A DNA stretch of 64,000 nucleotides from assembly GCA_038134485.1 (NCBI GenBank), contig JAYPVG010000004.1, positions 1-64,000 on the forward strand. The letters are read 5' to 3'. The DNA is from NORP240 sp038134485. Its GTDB lineage: Bacteria > Pseudomonadota > Gammaproteobacteria > Pseudomonadales > Pseudohongiellaceae. Position numbers and translations under genes: made by a program. The notes below the pieces were generated by a model. It ran no database searches and was not told the origin of the DNA. It was given only the letters and a program-made list of their open reading frames with translations. Shown one piece after another: positions 1 through 9,046 of the stretch; position 1 is the first letter of the stretch, and each line of letters starts with the position of its first letter.

Positions 1-358
1 GCGGCGGCTCGATGGTGATTGCCAGGGTACCCGAGTGCAGCAGGTCATCAAAGTTTTCAGCCGTTGGCTCCTGCTGATAGCGGGCAATACCCCGCAGGTG
101 GAGCTCGCTGGTACATTCAGCCATGATCAACGGTATCTGCCCCTGGCTGCGAGCCTGCAAGACCAGTCGACCATCAAACTTTATGGTAGTGCTCATCAAT
201 ACGGATGCTGCCAGGAATTCACCGAGGAGCCTCCCGACCGCGCGCGGGTATTCCTTGTTTGCGAGTATCTGAGTGAAGCTTTCATCCAACCTGACCAACT
301 CACCGCGTATGTCGAGATTTTCGAAAATAAATCGCTGGCAGCCTTCGTCTCTCTTCAT
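1..358 (-). CDS. hslO: Hsp33 redox-regulated chaperone, N-terminal part (runs off left edge)
   Basis: The first 119 residues of an Hsp33-type chaperone are visible; the gene continues beyond base 1. The translation begins MKRDEGCQRFIFENLDIRGE and continues through ANKEYPRAVGRLLGEFLAAS and IKFDGRLVLQARSQGQIPL. This matches the N-terminal Hsp33 fold (E. coli HslO: YLFENFAVRGELV...YPQPVKNVLAELLVAT...LKFDG). Hsp33 is a cytosolic holdase activated by oxidation of a C-terminal zinc-cysteine domain, which lies outside the window. The ATG at 358-356 is fixed by an in-frame TAA two codons upstream. The gene follows the exported flavodoxin by 19 bases, so the two may be cotranscribed. No strong ribosome binding site is visible. 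Confidence 0.9.
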   Translation of the reverse strand, partial: MKRDEGCQRFIFENLDIRGELVRLDESFTQILANKEYPRAVGRLLGEFLAASVLMSTTIKFDGRLVLQARSQGQIPLIMAECTSELHLRGIARYQQEPTAENFDDLLHSGTLAITIEPP

Positions 359-377
359 GGTTTATCCAGCCAGCCGT

Positions 378-983
378 TCAATTGGCCAGCGAAAGAGCGA
401 TTTCCGCGATGCGTCGGCCCAGGCGACGCGCGTCTTCCGTTTCGGTCGGGGTGAATTCATCGGGTGTCCCGGGATCAGTGGCGGCGGCACCCGGCAGCGC
501 ATAGCCGTTTTGACCATCGCCGTAACTCGGACCGGCAACCAGCATCCCGGTATTGATCATGGCGAGAAGTAGCGAAACGATGACGTGTTCTTTACCACCG
601 CCGGAACCTCCACCCGTAGCGAAGGCGCCGCCGACTTTGCCGCCAAGGAAAACACTGTCGTGCTCGAGCCCGATACTGTCGATAAACGATTTCATCGGTC
701 CCGCCATATTTGCGTAGTAAGTGGGCGAGCCGAGGATTATACCCTCGGCGTCTCGCAGGTCGTCCATGCTGACGGCTTCAATAGGCTTGAGGGTAACGTT
801 AACCCCATCGATTTCATCGGCTCCGCGGGCAACAATCTGGGCGAGGCTCTGAGTGGTGCCAGTCATCGTGTAGTAGGCGATCAAGACATCGGCTCGTGGA
901 GCTTGTGCGTGCGCCCGCTGCACGCTTACGGCAGCAGGCAACATCATCAAGGCCACACAAAACAGGGTGATAACCGATCTCAT
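378..983 (-). CDS. Exported flavodoxin / WrbA-like protein
   Basis: This 201-residue protein has a flavodoxin-like fold. Residues 1-26 form a Sec signal peptide ending AHA-Q. The FMN phosphate loop YYTMTGTT is at 37-44, the flavin-stacking segment GSPTYYANM at 85-93, and a glycine-rich ATGGGSGGGKE loop at 122-132, as in WrbA/NAD(P)H:quinone reductases. Flavodoxins are normally cytoplasmic and load FMN there, so a cleavable signal peptide is unusual; the role in the periplasm is unknown. It is preceded by an exported family protein (1075-2085) and followed closely by hslO. The start ATG has AGGAAA directly upstream. Fold assignment is firm; substrate is not. Confidence 0.85.
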   Translation of the reverse strand: MRSVITLFCVALMMLPAAVSVQRAHAQAPRADVLIAYYTMTGTTQSLAQIVARGADEIDGVNVTLKPIEAVSMDDLRDAEGIILGSPTYYANMAGPMKSFIDSIGLEHDSVFLGGKVGGAFATGGGSGGGKEHVIVSLLLAMINTGMLVAGPSYGDGQNGYALPGAAATDPGTPDEFTPTETEDARRLGRRIAEIALSLAN

Positions 984-1074
984 ATTTCCTTACCCGGTCA
1001 AAAATTTAGCGCATTCACATTTGTCAGCGCGGTCCCGACTCGTGCTTGAAGCCGGTCTCGTCACAGAGCGCTTT

Positions 1075-2085
1075 CTACTGCCCGGCATTTACCTCGTCGG
1101 TGCGGGCCCCAGCCAGTATACCGACCATACCGTAATTTCCCTCGTGGCAGGCATACTCGTAGATAGGCTCGTCAATTTTTGACAGGGGATATTCGCCGCT
1201 GAATGTCCCGGCAAACAACGTGGGATCGTCCACCGTAAACCCGTAAATCAGCTTGTAATCGGAGTCACGGCGAAACGTCTCGGTAACCGTCAGGTTCTCG
1301 ACCGGCAATCCGCGTAATCTGTGCCACTGGTTGAAATGCCTGGTTTCCACAATCAGCGTATCTCCTTCCCAGCGACCGATGCTGTCACCCATCCATTTCC
1401 TGTGTTGCGCAGCAGCAGGATTGCGCTCATCGGCTATCTTTATGATACGGGCGTCATGCACCATCTCGGCGATTATTACCACGTAGCCTGGCGACTGCAC
1501 GAACTGTAAATGGCTGTTATATATGATCGGACTCATGACGGGGCCCGAAAGATTGCCAAAAGCTACCAGGCAGCGTTCCCCGAGGCTTCTCCCCTCGGGC
1601 CCGCTGCTGGTTCGACCGCGGGTTCCCTGGTCGTCCCGGCGCTGCTCCTCAAGGCGACCAAGCATTTCCGGCTGCAGAGCCGGCAAGCGACCGTTCGGAG
1701 GATCGATGATGGCCGAGGTGCGAAACTCGCCGTCGATGGTGGGTATGAACTGGGCGTCATCACGCCAGAAGAGATCGTAATTGCCGATCGGTGGCAACGA
1801 GTCGGCGACCTCCGGTGCCGGACGATCAGGGTCCAGAGGCTGGTTATCGGCATCAAATCGCTGCTGCTCGCCGCGTTCGATGGCCAGAGCCTCCTGTTCC
1901 GAGTAGGCGCGCTTCTCGCCAAGCTCGGTCGGCCGCTCGAAAGGAATTATTGAAGCGTGCTTCCAGACCGCCCGCAGGTCGGGCACACCCCATTCGGTGC
2001 GGGGGGCTTGGTAATCCTGGGCCGACGAAAAACTGGCAAGCGAGGAACCTGCCAGCATTGTCAGGAAAATGCTGAGATTTTTCAT
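1075..2085 (-). CDS. Exported protein of the ACHEGNYG family, copy A
   Basis: This protein of about 336 residues has a Sec signal peptide (MKNLSIFLTMLAGSSLASFS) and no domain I can name. It ends with the conserved stretch EYACHEGNYGMVGILAGAR. Two further members lie at 10787-11809 and 47293-48345. Shared blocks are FRTSxIxDPPNG, LxERCLxxFGN, MVHDAR, SIGRWEGDTLIVET and the C-terminal ACHEGNYGM. I start it at the ATG at 2085, with GGAGG upstream, rather than at a TTG 24 bases earlier that would lengthen the leader. The family is common next to catabolic and exported enzymes in marine and soil bacteria and is usually annotated as hypothetical. No catalytic role should be assumed. Confidence 0.85.
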   Translation of the reverse strand: MKNLSIFLTMLAGSSLASFSSAQDYQAPRTEWGVPDLRAVWKHASIIPFERPTELGEKRAYSEQEALAIERGEQQRFDADNQPLDPDRPAPEVADSLPPIGNYDLFWRDDAQFIPTIDGEFRTSAIIDPPNGRLPALQPEMLGRLEEQRRDDQGTRGRTSSGPEGRSLGERCLVAFGNLSGPVMSPIIYNSHLQFVQSPGYVVIIAEMVHDARIIKIADERNPAAAQHRKWMGDSIGRWEGDTLIVETRHFNQWHRLRGLPVENLTVTETFRRDSDYKLIYGFTVDDPTLFAGTFSGEYPLSKIDEPIYEYACHEGNYGMVGILAGARTDEVNAGQ

Positions 2086-2164
2086 TGTTAGAATGCCTCC
2101 GGGTTTCAAGTAAAACGCTGAACCGGCGTGGGAGTCAAGATCGAAGCGACCACACGACCTCTGG

Positions 2165-2193
2165 TTGATACGGGGAGGCTGTTACTCTATGCT
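2165..2193 (+). promoter_or_regulatory. Sigma-70 promoter for the CaiB-type gene
   Basis: TTGATA at 2165-2170 and TATGCT at 2188-2193 are separated by exactly 17 bases. They match the -35 and -10 consensus at 5/6 and 4/6 positions. Transcription would start near 2200, about 38 bases upstream of the ATG at 2238. The site sits in the divergent gap between copy A of the exported family and the CoA-transferase. Confidence 0.6.
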
Positions 2194-2237
2194 CGGGCAA
2201 TCCGCCCACTTGCACCATGAAAAGCCAATAATAATCC

Positions 2238-3425
2238 ATGGACAATTCACTACCTCTGGCCGGCATTCAGGTTGTTTCAATCGAGCAAGCAATCGCCGCT
2301 CCCCTGTGCACGCGACAGCTAGCAGAACTGGGCGCTCGTGTTATCAAGATCGAAAGACGCAAGTCCGGCGACTTTGCGAGAGACTATGATTCTCGGGTAA
2401 AGGGCCTGTCCTCACACTTTGTCTGGACCAATCGGGGCAAGGAAAGCCTGACGCTGGATCTCAAGAAAGGGGAGGCTCAGAGAATTTTGCATAAATTGCT
2501 GGAGAGAGCCGACATTCTGGTTCAGAATCTGGCACCCTCCGCAGCCTCTCGCCTGGGGCTTGGCTACGAGAACCTCCTCAAATCTTACCCACAGCTTATC
2601 GTTTGCAACATTTCCGGCTATGGGGAGTCCGGTCCCTACGCGGATCGGAAAGCCTACGACCTGCTGGTGCAGGCCGAGGCGGGGTTTCTGTCAGTAACCG
2701 GGACTCCTGACCTGATGGCCAAAAGCGGCATTTCTATCGCGGATATCGCTGCAGGCATGCAGGCGCAGGCCGCAATACTGGCTGCCCTGATCAAGCGGTC
2801 AAAGACCGGCAGTGGCAGTAAAATCAACATTTCCATGTTGGAAGCAATGGTCGAATGGATGGGTTTCCCGCTTTACTATGCCTACGACGGTGCAGAGCCC
2901 CCGGTGAGAAGCGGCAACGATCATGCAAGTATTTACCCCTACGGTGCGTTCAAGACCAGTGATGAAAAAATTGTTATGGTCGGCTTGCAAAATGAAAGGG
3001 AATGGCAGGTATTCTGTGGCGAGGTGCTGCAACAACCTGACCTGGCTTCGGACGCGCGCTTTCATACCAATTCCCTGCGCTCAAACAACCGGGAGGCTCT
3101 GAGACGTATAATCCAGAAACAGTTTTCCGCGCTCAGCGCGGAGCAGTTGATCGCGAAACTTGATCAGGCCAGAATCGCCTGCGCCAACGTCAACGATATG
3201 GCCGCGGTGTGGCGACACCCCCAGCTTCGCGCCTTGCAGAGAATCGTGGAAGTCGGGACACCCAATGGCCCCGTGGAAAGCTTCTTGCCACCGGGTAATA
3301 ACAGCAGTTTTCAATGCCAACCCGGAGCTGTCCCTGATATTGGCCAACATTCTGTCCCTATTCTGGCTGAACTTGGTTTTACAGAGAATGAAATAGCACA
3401 CTTTGAGACTGAAGAAATCATTTAG
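2238..3425 (+). CDS. CaiB/BaiF family CoA-transferase
   Basis: This 395-residue family III CoA-transferase would move CoA between carboxylic acids. The N-terminal Rossmann segment reads GIQVVSIEQAIAAPLCTRQL. KGEAQRILHKLLERADILVQN and FVWTNRGKESLTLDL are family blocks, and SGYGESGPYADRKAYD precedes the catalytic aspartate segment ISIADIAAGMQAQAA. Length matches the family (about 400). The substrate is not predictable. A promoter is visible at 2165-2193, and the SLC13 transporter follows after 34 bases, so uptake of a carboxylate and its CoA activation may be coupled (inference). Confidence 0.9.
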   Translation: MDNSLPLAGIQVVSIEQAIAAPLCTRQLAELGARVIKIERRKSGDFARDYDSRVKGLSSHFVWTNRGKESLTLDLKKGEAQRILHKLLERADILVQNLAPSAASRLGLGYENLLKSYPQLIVCNISGYGESGPYADRKAYDLLVQAEAGFLSVTGTPDLMAKSGISIADIAAGMQAQAAILAALIKRSKTGSGSKINISMLEAMVEWMGFPLYYAYDGAEPPVRSGNDHASIYPYGAFKTSDEKIVMVGLQNEREWQVFCGEVLQQPDLASDARFHTNSLRSNNREALRRIIQKQFSALSAEQLIAKLDQARIACANVNDMAAVWRHPQLRALQRIVEVGTPNGPVESFLPPGNNSSFQCQPGAVPDIGQHSVPILAELGFTENEIAHFETEEII

Positions 3426-3459
3426 CAAACACTTATAGCAAATCGCGCCGGAGGTTTCC

Positions 3460-5160
3460 GTGGCAGACACTGATACAAGGAATTCAATGACTGAGCCCCA
3501 GCCAAGTTCCGGCTGGTCGATCAATCGCGTTGGCCTGTTTCTGGGACCCGCGGTATTTCTGCTGGTTCTGTTTTTTGTCGATCTGGACCCTGGAAACCCG
3601 ACTGTCACCCGCATGGCGGCAGTGGTGCTGCTGATGGCAATCTGGTGGATGACGGAAGCAATTCCATTACCGGCAACAGCCCTCTTGCCGATCGTGCTAT
3701 TTCCAGTGCTGGGCATAATGCGGGCGAGGGAAGTCCCGGCCACCAGTCAGCTGAGCATCGACACCGAGGCCTCTGCCGTCTCCCCGGGCAGTCTGGATAT
3801 CGTTTTCCCCAATGTCGCCGATCAGTACATGGACTGGATTATCCTGCTATTTCTGGGTGGCTTTATCATCGCCCTGGCGGTCGAAAAATGGAATCTACAC
3901 AAAAGAATCGCGCTCAATATTCTGCGGGTGATCGGTGGACAGCCTCACCGACTGGTGCTTGGTTTTATGGTGGCAACCGGATTTCTTTCCATGTGGCTTT
4001 CCAATACGGCGACCGCGCTGATGATGATGCCAATGGGCATGTCACTGGTTCTGCTTTACGAGGAGCTCAATGCAGGAATCACGGCTAGTGGAGGTACGGT
4101 TGACGACAGATCCGCCAATTTTTCACTGACATTGCTTCTCGGCATCGCCTACTCGGCCTCGATAGGCGGCTTTGCCACGCTGATCGGCACCCCACCGAAT
4201 GGTGTCCTGGTCACCCAGATGGGGCAATTGTTCCCCGATGCGCCAGAAATTACATTTTCAAGCTGGTTTATTTTTGCGCTCCCGTTGAGTGTCACCTACA
4301 TGCTTATCGCCTGGGTCTGGCTGACCCGGGTTGTTTTTCCGTTACCAACGACCACTCCATTCAGCGGACAGGATTTCATCAATCGCGAAATCGCAAAACT
4401 GGGTCCCATGAGCAACGAAGAAAAGAAAGTCAGCGTTGTATTTGCTGCAGCTGCCCTGCTGTGGATTACCCGCAAAGAAAGACTTTTTGGCGACGACGTG
4501 GATATCTTCGGCTGGAGCTACTACCTTGATCGAATGCTGGCCGCCATCGGCAGTCCCGAGGTTGGCTATATGATCGACGACAGCACTGTGTCTATCACCA
4601 TGGCGCTGACGCTATTCCTGATTCCGGCCAGCAAGGCTGTGGGTGGTCGACTGCTGGATTGGGAAGACATGAAAAAACTTCCCTGGGGAATTCTGCTGAT
4701 TTTTGGTGGCGGCCTGGCGATCGCCAAGGGCTTTGGCACGTCCGGCCTTTCTGACTACATTGCTGGCCAACTGCAGTCTCTGCTCGGTGAAGCAAATCCG
4801 CTGGTAATAGTGGTAAGCACCGTAGGTTTCATTACCGGGCTGACCGAGGTGTCGTCGAATACAGCGACAATTTCGCTGGCGATACCCATCATGGCAAGCC
4901 TCGCGCAGGCAATAGAAGCACACCCGCTGTTACTGCTGATTCCGACGACTCTGGCGGCCTCCTGCGCTTTCATGCTGCCGGTATCAACCCCGCCCAACGC
5001 GATCGTATTCGGTTCCGGCAGAGTGCCTATCCGAAAAATGGTTATCGCCGGAATTTGGCTCGACCTGCTATCGGTAATATTGCTGACGCTATTCGTCTAC
5101 ACACTGGGACATCTGGCGTTTGGAGTTCTCGGGGATTTCCCGGCCTGGGCTCTCCCGTAA
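3460..5160 (+). CDS. SLC13/DASS sodium-coupled anion (carboxylate or sulfate) transporter
   Basis: This 566-residue inner-membrane protein has about a dozen hydrophobic segments. Both inverted-repeat substrate signatures are present: LSNTATALMMMPMG with IGTPPNGVL in the first half, and SSNTATISLAIPIM with STPPNAIVFGSG in the second. The latter is the SLC13 signature; in VcINDY the SNT motifs bind carboxylate and the neighbouring loops bind sodium. The start is a GTG with GGAGG five bases upstream; an ATG nine codons later is an alternative. It probably forms an operon with the CoA-transferase, which favours a di- or tricarboxylate substrate over sulfate, but this is inference. Confidence 0.92.
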   Translation: MADTDTRNSMTEPQPSSGWSINRVGLFLGPAVFLLVLFFVDLDPGNPTVTRMAAVVLLMAIWWMTEAIPLPATALLPIVLFPVLGIMRAREVPATSQLSIDTEASAVSPGSLDIVFPNVADQYMDWIILLFLGGFIIALAVEKWNLHKRIALNILRVIGGQPHRLVLGFMVATGFLSMWLSNTATALMMMPMGMSLVLLYEELNAGITASGGTVDDRSANFSLTLLLGIAYSASIGGFATLIGTPPNGVLVTQMGQLFPDAPEITFSSWFIFALPLSVTYMLIAWVWLTRVVFPLPTTTPFSGQDFINREIAKLGPMSNEEKKVSVVFAAAALLWITRKERLFGDDVDIFGWSYYLDRMLAAIGSPEVGYMIDDSTVSITMALTLFLIPASKAVGGRLLDWEDMKKLPWGILLIFGGGLAIAKGFGTSGLSDYIAGQLQSLLGEANPLVIVVSTVGFITGLTEVSSNTATISLAIPIMASLAQAIEAHPLLLLIPTTLAASCAFMLPVSTPPNAIVFGSGRVPIRKMVIAGIWLDLLSVILLTLFVYTLGHLAFGVLGDFPAWALP

Positions 5161-5183
5161 CGAGTGGTAACCCGACAGGGGCA

Positions 5184-6773
5184 TCAGTCGGGAATCGCGC
5201 AGGAGAAATTTTCCGCCAGATCGGTGTTACCGATACCGTTGTATTGGGCGACCTCCGGATAGGGGCACAGTGGTCTGCTGCGCACTGTCACACCGTCTTC
5301 TTGTTTTGCGGCGAGAATGGATTCCGGGGCGACGCCCTGTTCGACCCAATTCTCCAGGGCAGTGAGTGCATCAAACCGGTCTGGGCCTGGTCCGCCGGCA
5401 CAATGTCCCATGCCGGGGACCATGAACAATCGGTAAAAATCCCGGGTACTGGTCAGTGCCGCATTTCTGTCGTTGCTGCCAATCTCGGACTCGATAAAAC
5501 TCACTACCTCGTTGTAGTAGTCAATCGAGGCTATTGGCGAGATATCCGGATCACTCCAGCCGTGATACACAATCAGCTTCGCGCCGTTATCCCTCAACGG
5601 CGTGAGATCCGGGTTGATCGCATCCACGGCAGGTCCGACTCTACGCAACGCGTAATCCAGGTCAGCATCGTAATCAAACGTGGTGAAATCCCAGTCTGGA
5701 TCGTCAAACACGAACCAGCGAAAGAAGCCTTCGCCACCCAGCCAGTGGAGTGATCGAAATGGTTCACGCCCTGTCACCCAGTTTGCCCAGCCTCCCGGAG
5801 CGGCTTCACCTCCCGGCACAAGTCCAGGATAGATCAGTTCGCCCCGGGAATTGGTGACGCCTGACCAAATTTTCTCCACCGCGCTTACCTGCTTTGGATT
5901 GAGGCAAGAGTTGTCGTCAGTTCCAACTGCACACGCGAGGGATGCGGGTTTGAAATTGCAGGCCAGCGGGTTCATCAAAATACCATCCTCGATTCCATCG
6001 AGGGCATCGCAGGCATTATTGACGGCATCTCCTAGCGTCTGCAATTTGGCCGGCGGTATCCAGGCTTCTTCGTCTGCCAGCATAGCCTGCGAATACCAGA
6101 GATGTGCACCAGCGTAAAATCTGGTCCAGTCGTTGGCAGGGTCTCCGGCAATAATGCCGTCAAAATCATCCGGATAGCGCTGGGCTTCCATTAACCCCTG
6201 CTGCCCCCCCTTGGAGCAACCGACGTAATAAGAAAATTGTGGCGGGCTCTGGTAGAGCGCGCTGACGACTTTTTTGCCATTGACAGTGGTCAGATGGAGA
6301 GCGCGATGACCGAAATCTTCGATAAGATCCGGTCGACCCGAAGCCCAGGAGGCATCGAAAGAGACGGGCCCCGCCCGGTGCCCGGTATCGGTGCTGGCCG
6401 TCGCATAATTCCGTTGCAGCGCCCCGGCCATAGCGGCATAACTGAGCGTACCTGCCATGCCCCCATTACCTACAACCTGGAACTTGCCGTTCCAATCCTC
6501 AAGAGGTAGCCAGACCTCAAAATTGATTGCAGGTTGGGTCACCCCGACAAGACGACAGAAAGCAGGTGTTTCGAGCTGATTCCGGGTACCCGGCTGTATA
6601 AAACTGTTTTCCGCCACCAGCTCCGCGGACAGCACCTTGGTGTTTGCCAGCGTCAGGTCAGTCAGTTGCTGGCACGACTGCTGGAGGTCTGCTTGCTGGG
6701 CGGCTGCCAGTACCGGCATACCCGAAACCACTATCGCCACGATCTGCCGTCGGAATTTTAACAAGGTATTCAT
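5184..6773 (-). CDS. Tannase/feruloyl esterase family hydrolase, exported
   Basis: This 529-residue protein has a signal peptide (to about residue 25, LAAAQQ) and matches the tannase family of alpha/beta hydrolases, which cleave galloyl, feruloyl or related aryl esters. The nucleophile serine lies in YYVGCSKGGQQGL, the acid aspartate in YHGWSDPDISP and the histidine in VPGMGHCAGGPG. Paired cysteines around the serine and histidine fit the disulfide known in feruloyl esterase B. It is convergent with the SLC13 gene, 23 bases apart, with no terminator visible. An exported aryl esterase beside a carboxylate transporter is compatible with use of plant or algal phenolic esters; the substrate is not shown. 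Confidence 0.88.
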   Translation of the reverse strand: MNTLLKFRRQIVAIVVSGMPVLAAAQQADLQQSCQQLTDLTLANTKVLSAELVAENSFIQPGTRNQLETPAFCRLVGVTQPAINFEVWLPLEDWNGKFQVVGNGGMAGTLSYAAMAGALQRNYATASTDTGHRAGPVSFDASWASGRPDLIEDFGHRALHLTTVNGKKVVSALYQSPPQFSYYVGCSKGGQQGLMEAQRYPDDFDGIIAGDPANDWTRFYAGAHLWYSQAMLADEEAWIPPAKLQTLGDAVNNACDALDGIEDGILMNPLACNFKPASLACAVGTDDNSCLNPKQVSAVEKIWSGVTNSRGELIYPGLVPGGEAAPGGWANWVTGREPFRSLHWLGGEGFFRWFVFDDPDWDFTTFDYDADLDYALRRVGPAVDAINPDLTPLRDNGAKLIVYHGWSDPDISPIASIDYYNEVVSFIESEIGSNDRNAALTSTRDFYRLFMVPGMGHCAGGPGPDRFDALTALENWVEQGVAPESILAAKQEDGVTVRSRPLCPYPEVAQYNGIGNTDLAENFSCAIPD

Positions 6774-6869
6774 AGCTTGCCCCGATTCTGGTCTTATGTT
6801 TTGGAATATTTGATTTTTTTTTATTCGCCCTCGACAGGCAGGAGCGTTGCAAAAAGTTCGCAGCGGCGG

Positions 6870-7496
6870 CTAGTCTATGTATGCCTGCTTGACCGCGCGC
6901 AATGCCTGACGCACGCCCCTGGCCATGGCTTTCGCAGAAATGGTCGCCCGGGCAATGCCATCCAGATCTCTGTCAATTTGAAACCTGTCGGTAGCGGTTT
7001 TGCCGACGAACTGTTCTGCGAATCCCCACGAAAAGAAATCGCCAATCGTGTAGCGGAGCGATTCCTTGTAGTACACCACCTCAACACCGGTAATGTTGCC
7101 CTGTAGATCAATTCCTACCAGAGTATCGATCGGGCCGTTATAACCAACCGGCTCAGGAGGCACGTCGGGGGTGACAAACGCGTAGCCAACCAGCGTCGTT
7201 TCGCCGCTGGACTCGGTGCGATAAGCCCGGTACACGGGTGGTTCACCTGCCTTGTCAGAAAAACTGTCAGCACCGGGAACAACTCGCTTGAGGAGCCGCG
7301 GCGAGGTATGGTCCCGGTTTGCTGCCTGGATTCCATAGTCATTATCCGCGCCGTAAATCAGCGAAACGGATATTCGCTCGATCCCGTCGAAGGCCAGAAG
7401 AGCACTCACTAGTGCGAAAGCCGCTGCACGCCGCAACAATGTACCTGATTTTTTTTGTCTCATTCTCAGCTTGTGACCTGGCAGACCCTGAAACAT
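6870..7496 (-). CDS. Membrane-anchored FMN-binding domain protein
   Basis: This 208-residue protein has a basic N-terminus, one hydrophobic segment (about 21-36) and a periplasmic FMN-binding domain. Diagnostic blocks are GYAFVTPDVPPEPVGYNGPI, the GIDLQGNITGVEVVYYKES strand, and RDLDGIARATISAKAMARGV. In the last block, DGIARATIS resembles the D/S-G-x-x-A-T-x-S/T flavinylation site of NosR/RnfG/NqrC, where ApbE attaches FMN covalently. No rnf, nos or ferric-reductase genes are nearby, so its electron partner is unknown. Start at 7496 has GGAG upstream. It could be an N-terminal NosR-like electron carrier fragment, but it is complete as an ORF. Confidence 0.85.
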   Translation of the reverse strand: MFQGLPGHKLRMRQKKSGTLLRRAAAFALVSALLAFDGIERISVSLIYGADNDYGIQAANRDHTSPRLLKRVVPGADSFSDKAGEPPVYRAYRTESSGETTLVGYAFVTPDVPPEPVGYNGPIDTLVGIDLQGNITGVEVVYYKESLRYTIGDFFSWGFAEQFVGKTATDRFQIDRDLDGIARATISAKAMARGVRQALRAVKQAYID

Positions 7497-7798
7497 CTTT
7501 TCCTGCTCCCGAAGGAGTCAGACCTGCGCAGTATAAAGCATTTTAGGAGGCAATCGGGCCCGCTTGGCAACATCGCTACTAATTCTCGATCACCCTGGTG
7601 CCCGGATTCTTGTGACTCCGCTTCCTGAATCGAAGACCCTCTCATTCTCTTACCGAAACCCAGTTCTTCCCTGTTATTTCAGGGATCTATCGAATCCAAA
7701 ATACTTTTGCATTCCATATTGCAGGGGTATACTCGGGTCAGGATTGTAACTTTGTTCCAGCCATAAAATAAGAATGCCCCGACCAATAGGAGAGCACC
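7497..7798. other. Divergent intergenic region (302 bases)
   Basis: This gap separates the FMN-binding protein (minus) from the SoxC-like gene (plus). The only signal is a weak promoter on the plus strand, TTGCAT (7707-7712) and TATACT (7728-7733), with a short 15-base spacer. GGAGA just before the ATG at 7799 is a good ribosome binding site. No RNA gene or small ORF is convincing. Confidence 0.4.
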
Positions 7799-9046
7799 AT
7801 GGGTTCGAAAAAATCTGACCGCAGGGAATTCCTGAAACAGGGCGCCGCCCTCGCAGGCGCTGCCGCACTGGGAGCAACGACCAGATCAGCATCCGGTCAA
7901 TTACCGGGCCCGGAGGCCCAGATTCGAGGTACCGATGAACTGGTAGCCTACGGCAAACGTTCACGATTCGTGACATCCTCGCGCATACCGCACGGCGGCC
8001 GCGCCTCACCTGACGCCTTCGGGCTGGACTTCCATATCGCGACTCCGCTTCAGGATCAGGTCGGACTCATTACGCCGACTTCGCTCCACTACGTAGGAAC
8101 CACCCGGGGCTCGTTCGTCCCGGATATCGATCCCGACAAGCACCGACTGATGATTCACGGTATGGTGGACAACCCCCTGGTGTTTACTCTGGACGAGTTG
8201 AAGCGGCTTCCGTCTGTCACACGCCTGCATTTCATCGAGTGCGCGGGGAACAGGGCCAACCGTCGTCATGTAACCGTGCAGGAAACTCACGGCATGACCA
8301 GTTGTGCCGAGTGGACCGGCGTTCTGCTTTCCACGCTGCTGGAAGAAGCTGGTGTGCAGAATGGCGGAGACTGGATCGTTGCCGAAGGGGTCGAAGAGGT
8401 GAAAGGCGCTTCCAGCATACCGATGTCAAAAGCCATGGCCGACTGTATCGTCTGTTACGGAATGAACGGGGAGCCGGTGCGACCCCAGCAGGGATTTCCC
8501 TTGCGTCTGATAGTGCCCGGCGGCGAAGGAATTCTGCATGTGAAATGGCTGCGACGTATCAAGGTGGTTGACCAGTTCTACATGACCTACAACGACTACG
8601 GTCATTTACGGCAGGACGCCGCGGATGCCGCGCTCAGCCTGCAGATCGGGCCCAAGTCGGTAATCACCTTCCCGTCTGGAGGTCAGCACTTGCCCGGTCC
8701 CGGATTTTATGAAGTACGAGGTCTGGCATGGTCAGGAGGGGGACGAGTCGCCCGGGTTGAGGTTACCACCGACGGCGGTCGAACCTGGTTCGACGCTGAT
8801 CTGCGCGGCGAACCGCAGCCGATGGCCCATACCCAGTTCAGCTTCAACTGGACCTGGGACGGCCAGCCTTGCGAGCTACAATCCCGCTGCATAGATGAGA
8901 TTGGCCAGATTCAGCCTTCTCGACAACAAGTGGCACAGTTCTGGGATCAACCTGCTGATCAGCCACCGCGCGTCATAGGCCAGGACAATTCAATTCAGCC
9001 CTGGAGGATTGAGAGCGACGGGAGCGTGCACAATGCGATTGCTTAG
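7799..9046 (+). CDS. SoxC-like sulfite dehydrogenase, molybdopterin subunit (Tat-exported)
   Basis: This 415-residue protein of the sulfite oxidase family starts with a twin-arginine signal (DRREFLKQG). The molybdenum-ligating cysteine is C148 in HFIECAGN, followed by the MPT-binding region and the C-terminal dimerisation domain (VEVTTDGGRTWFDADL). It resembles SoxC more than plant-type sulfite oxidases and would oxidise sulfite, or act as sulfane dehydrogenase, in the periplasm. The next gene, a single-heme cytochrome, overlaps its end by 14 bases and is the expected electron acceptor. No soxXYZAB genes are visible, so a stand-alone sulfite dehydrogenase is more likely than a full Sox system. 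Confidence 0.9.
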   Translation: MGSKKSDRREFLKQGAALAGAAALGATTRSASGQLPGPEAQIRGTDELVAYGKRSRFVTSSRIPHGGRASPDAFGLDFHIATPLQDQVGLITPTSLHYVGTTRGSFVPDIDPDKHRLMIHGMVDNPLVFTLDELKRLPSVTRLHFIECAGNRANRRHVTVQETHGMTSCAEWTGVLLSTLLEEAGVQNGGDWIVAEGVEEVKGASSIPMSKAMADCIVCYGMNGEPVRPQQGFPLRLIVPGGEGILHVKWLRRIKVVDQFYMTYNDYGHLRQDAADAALSLQIGPKSVITFPSGGQHLPGPGFYEVRGLAWSGGGRVARVEVTTDGGRTWFDADLRGEPQPMAHTQFSFNWTWDGQPCELQSRCIDEIGQIQPSRQQVAQFWDQPADQPPRVIGQDNSIQPWRIESDGSVHNAIA

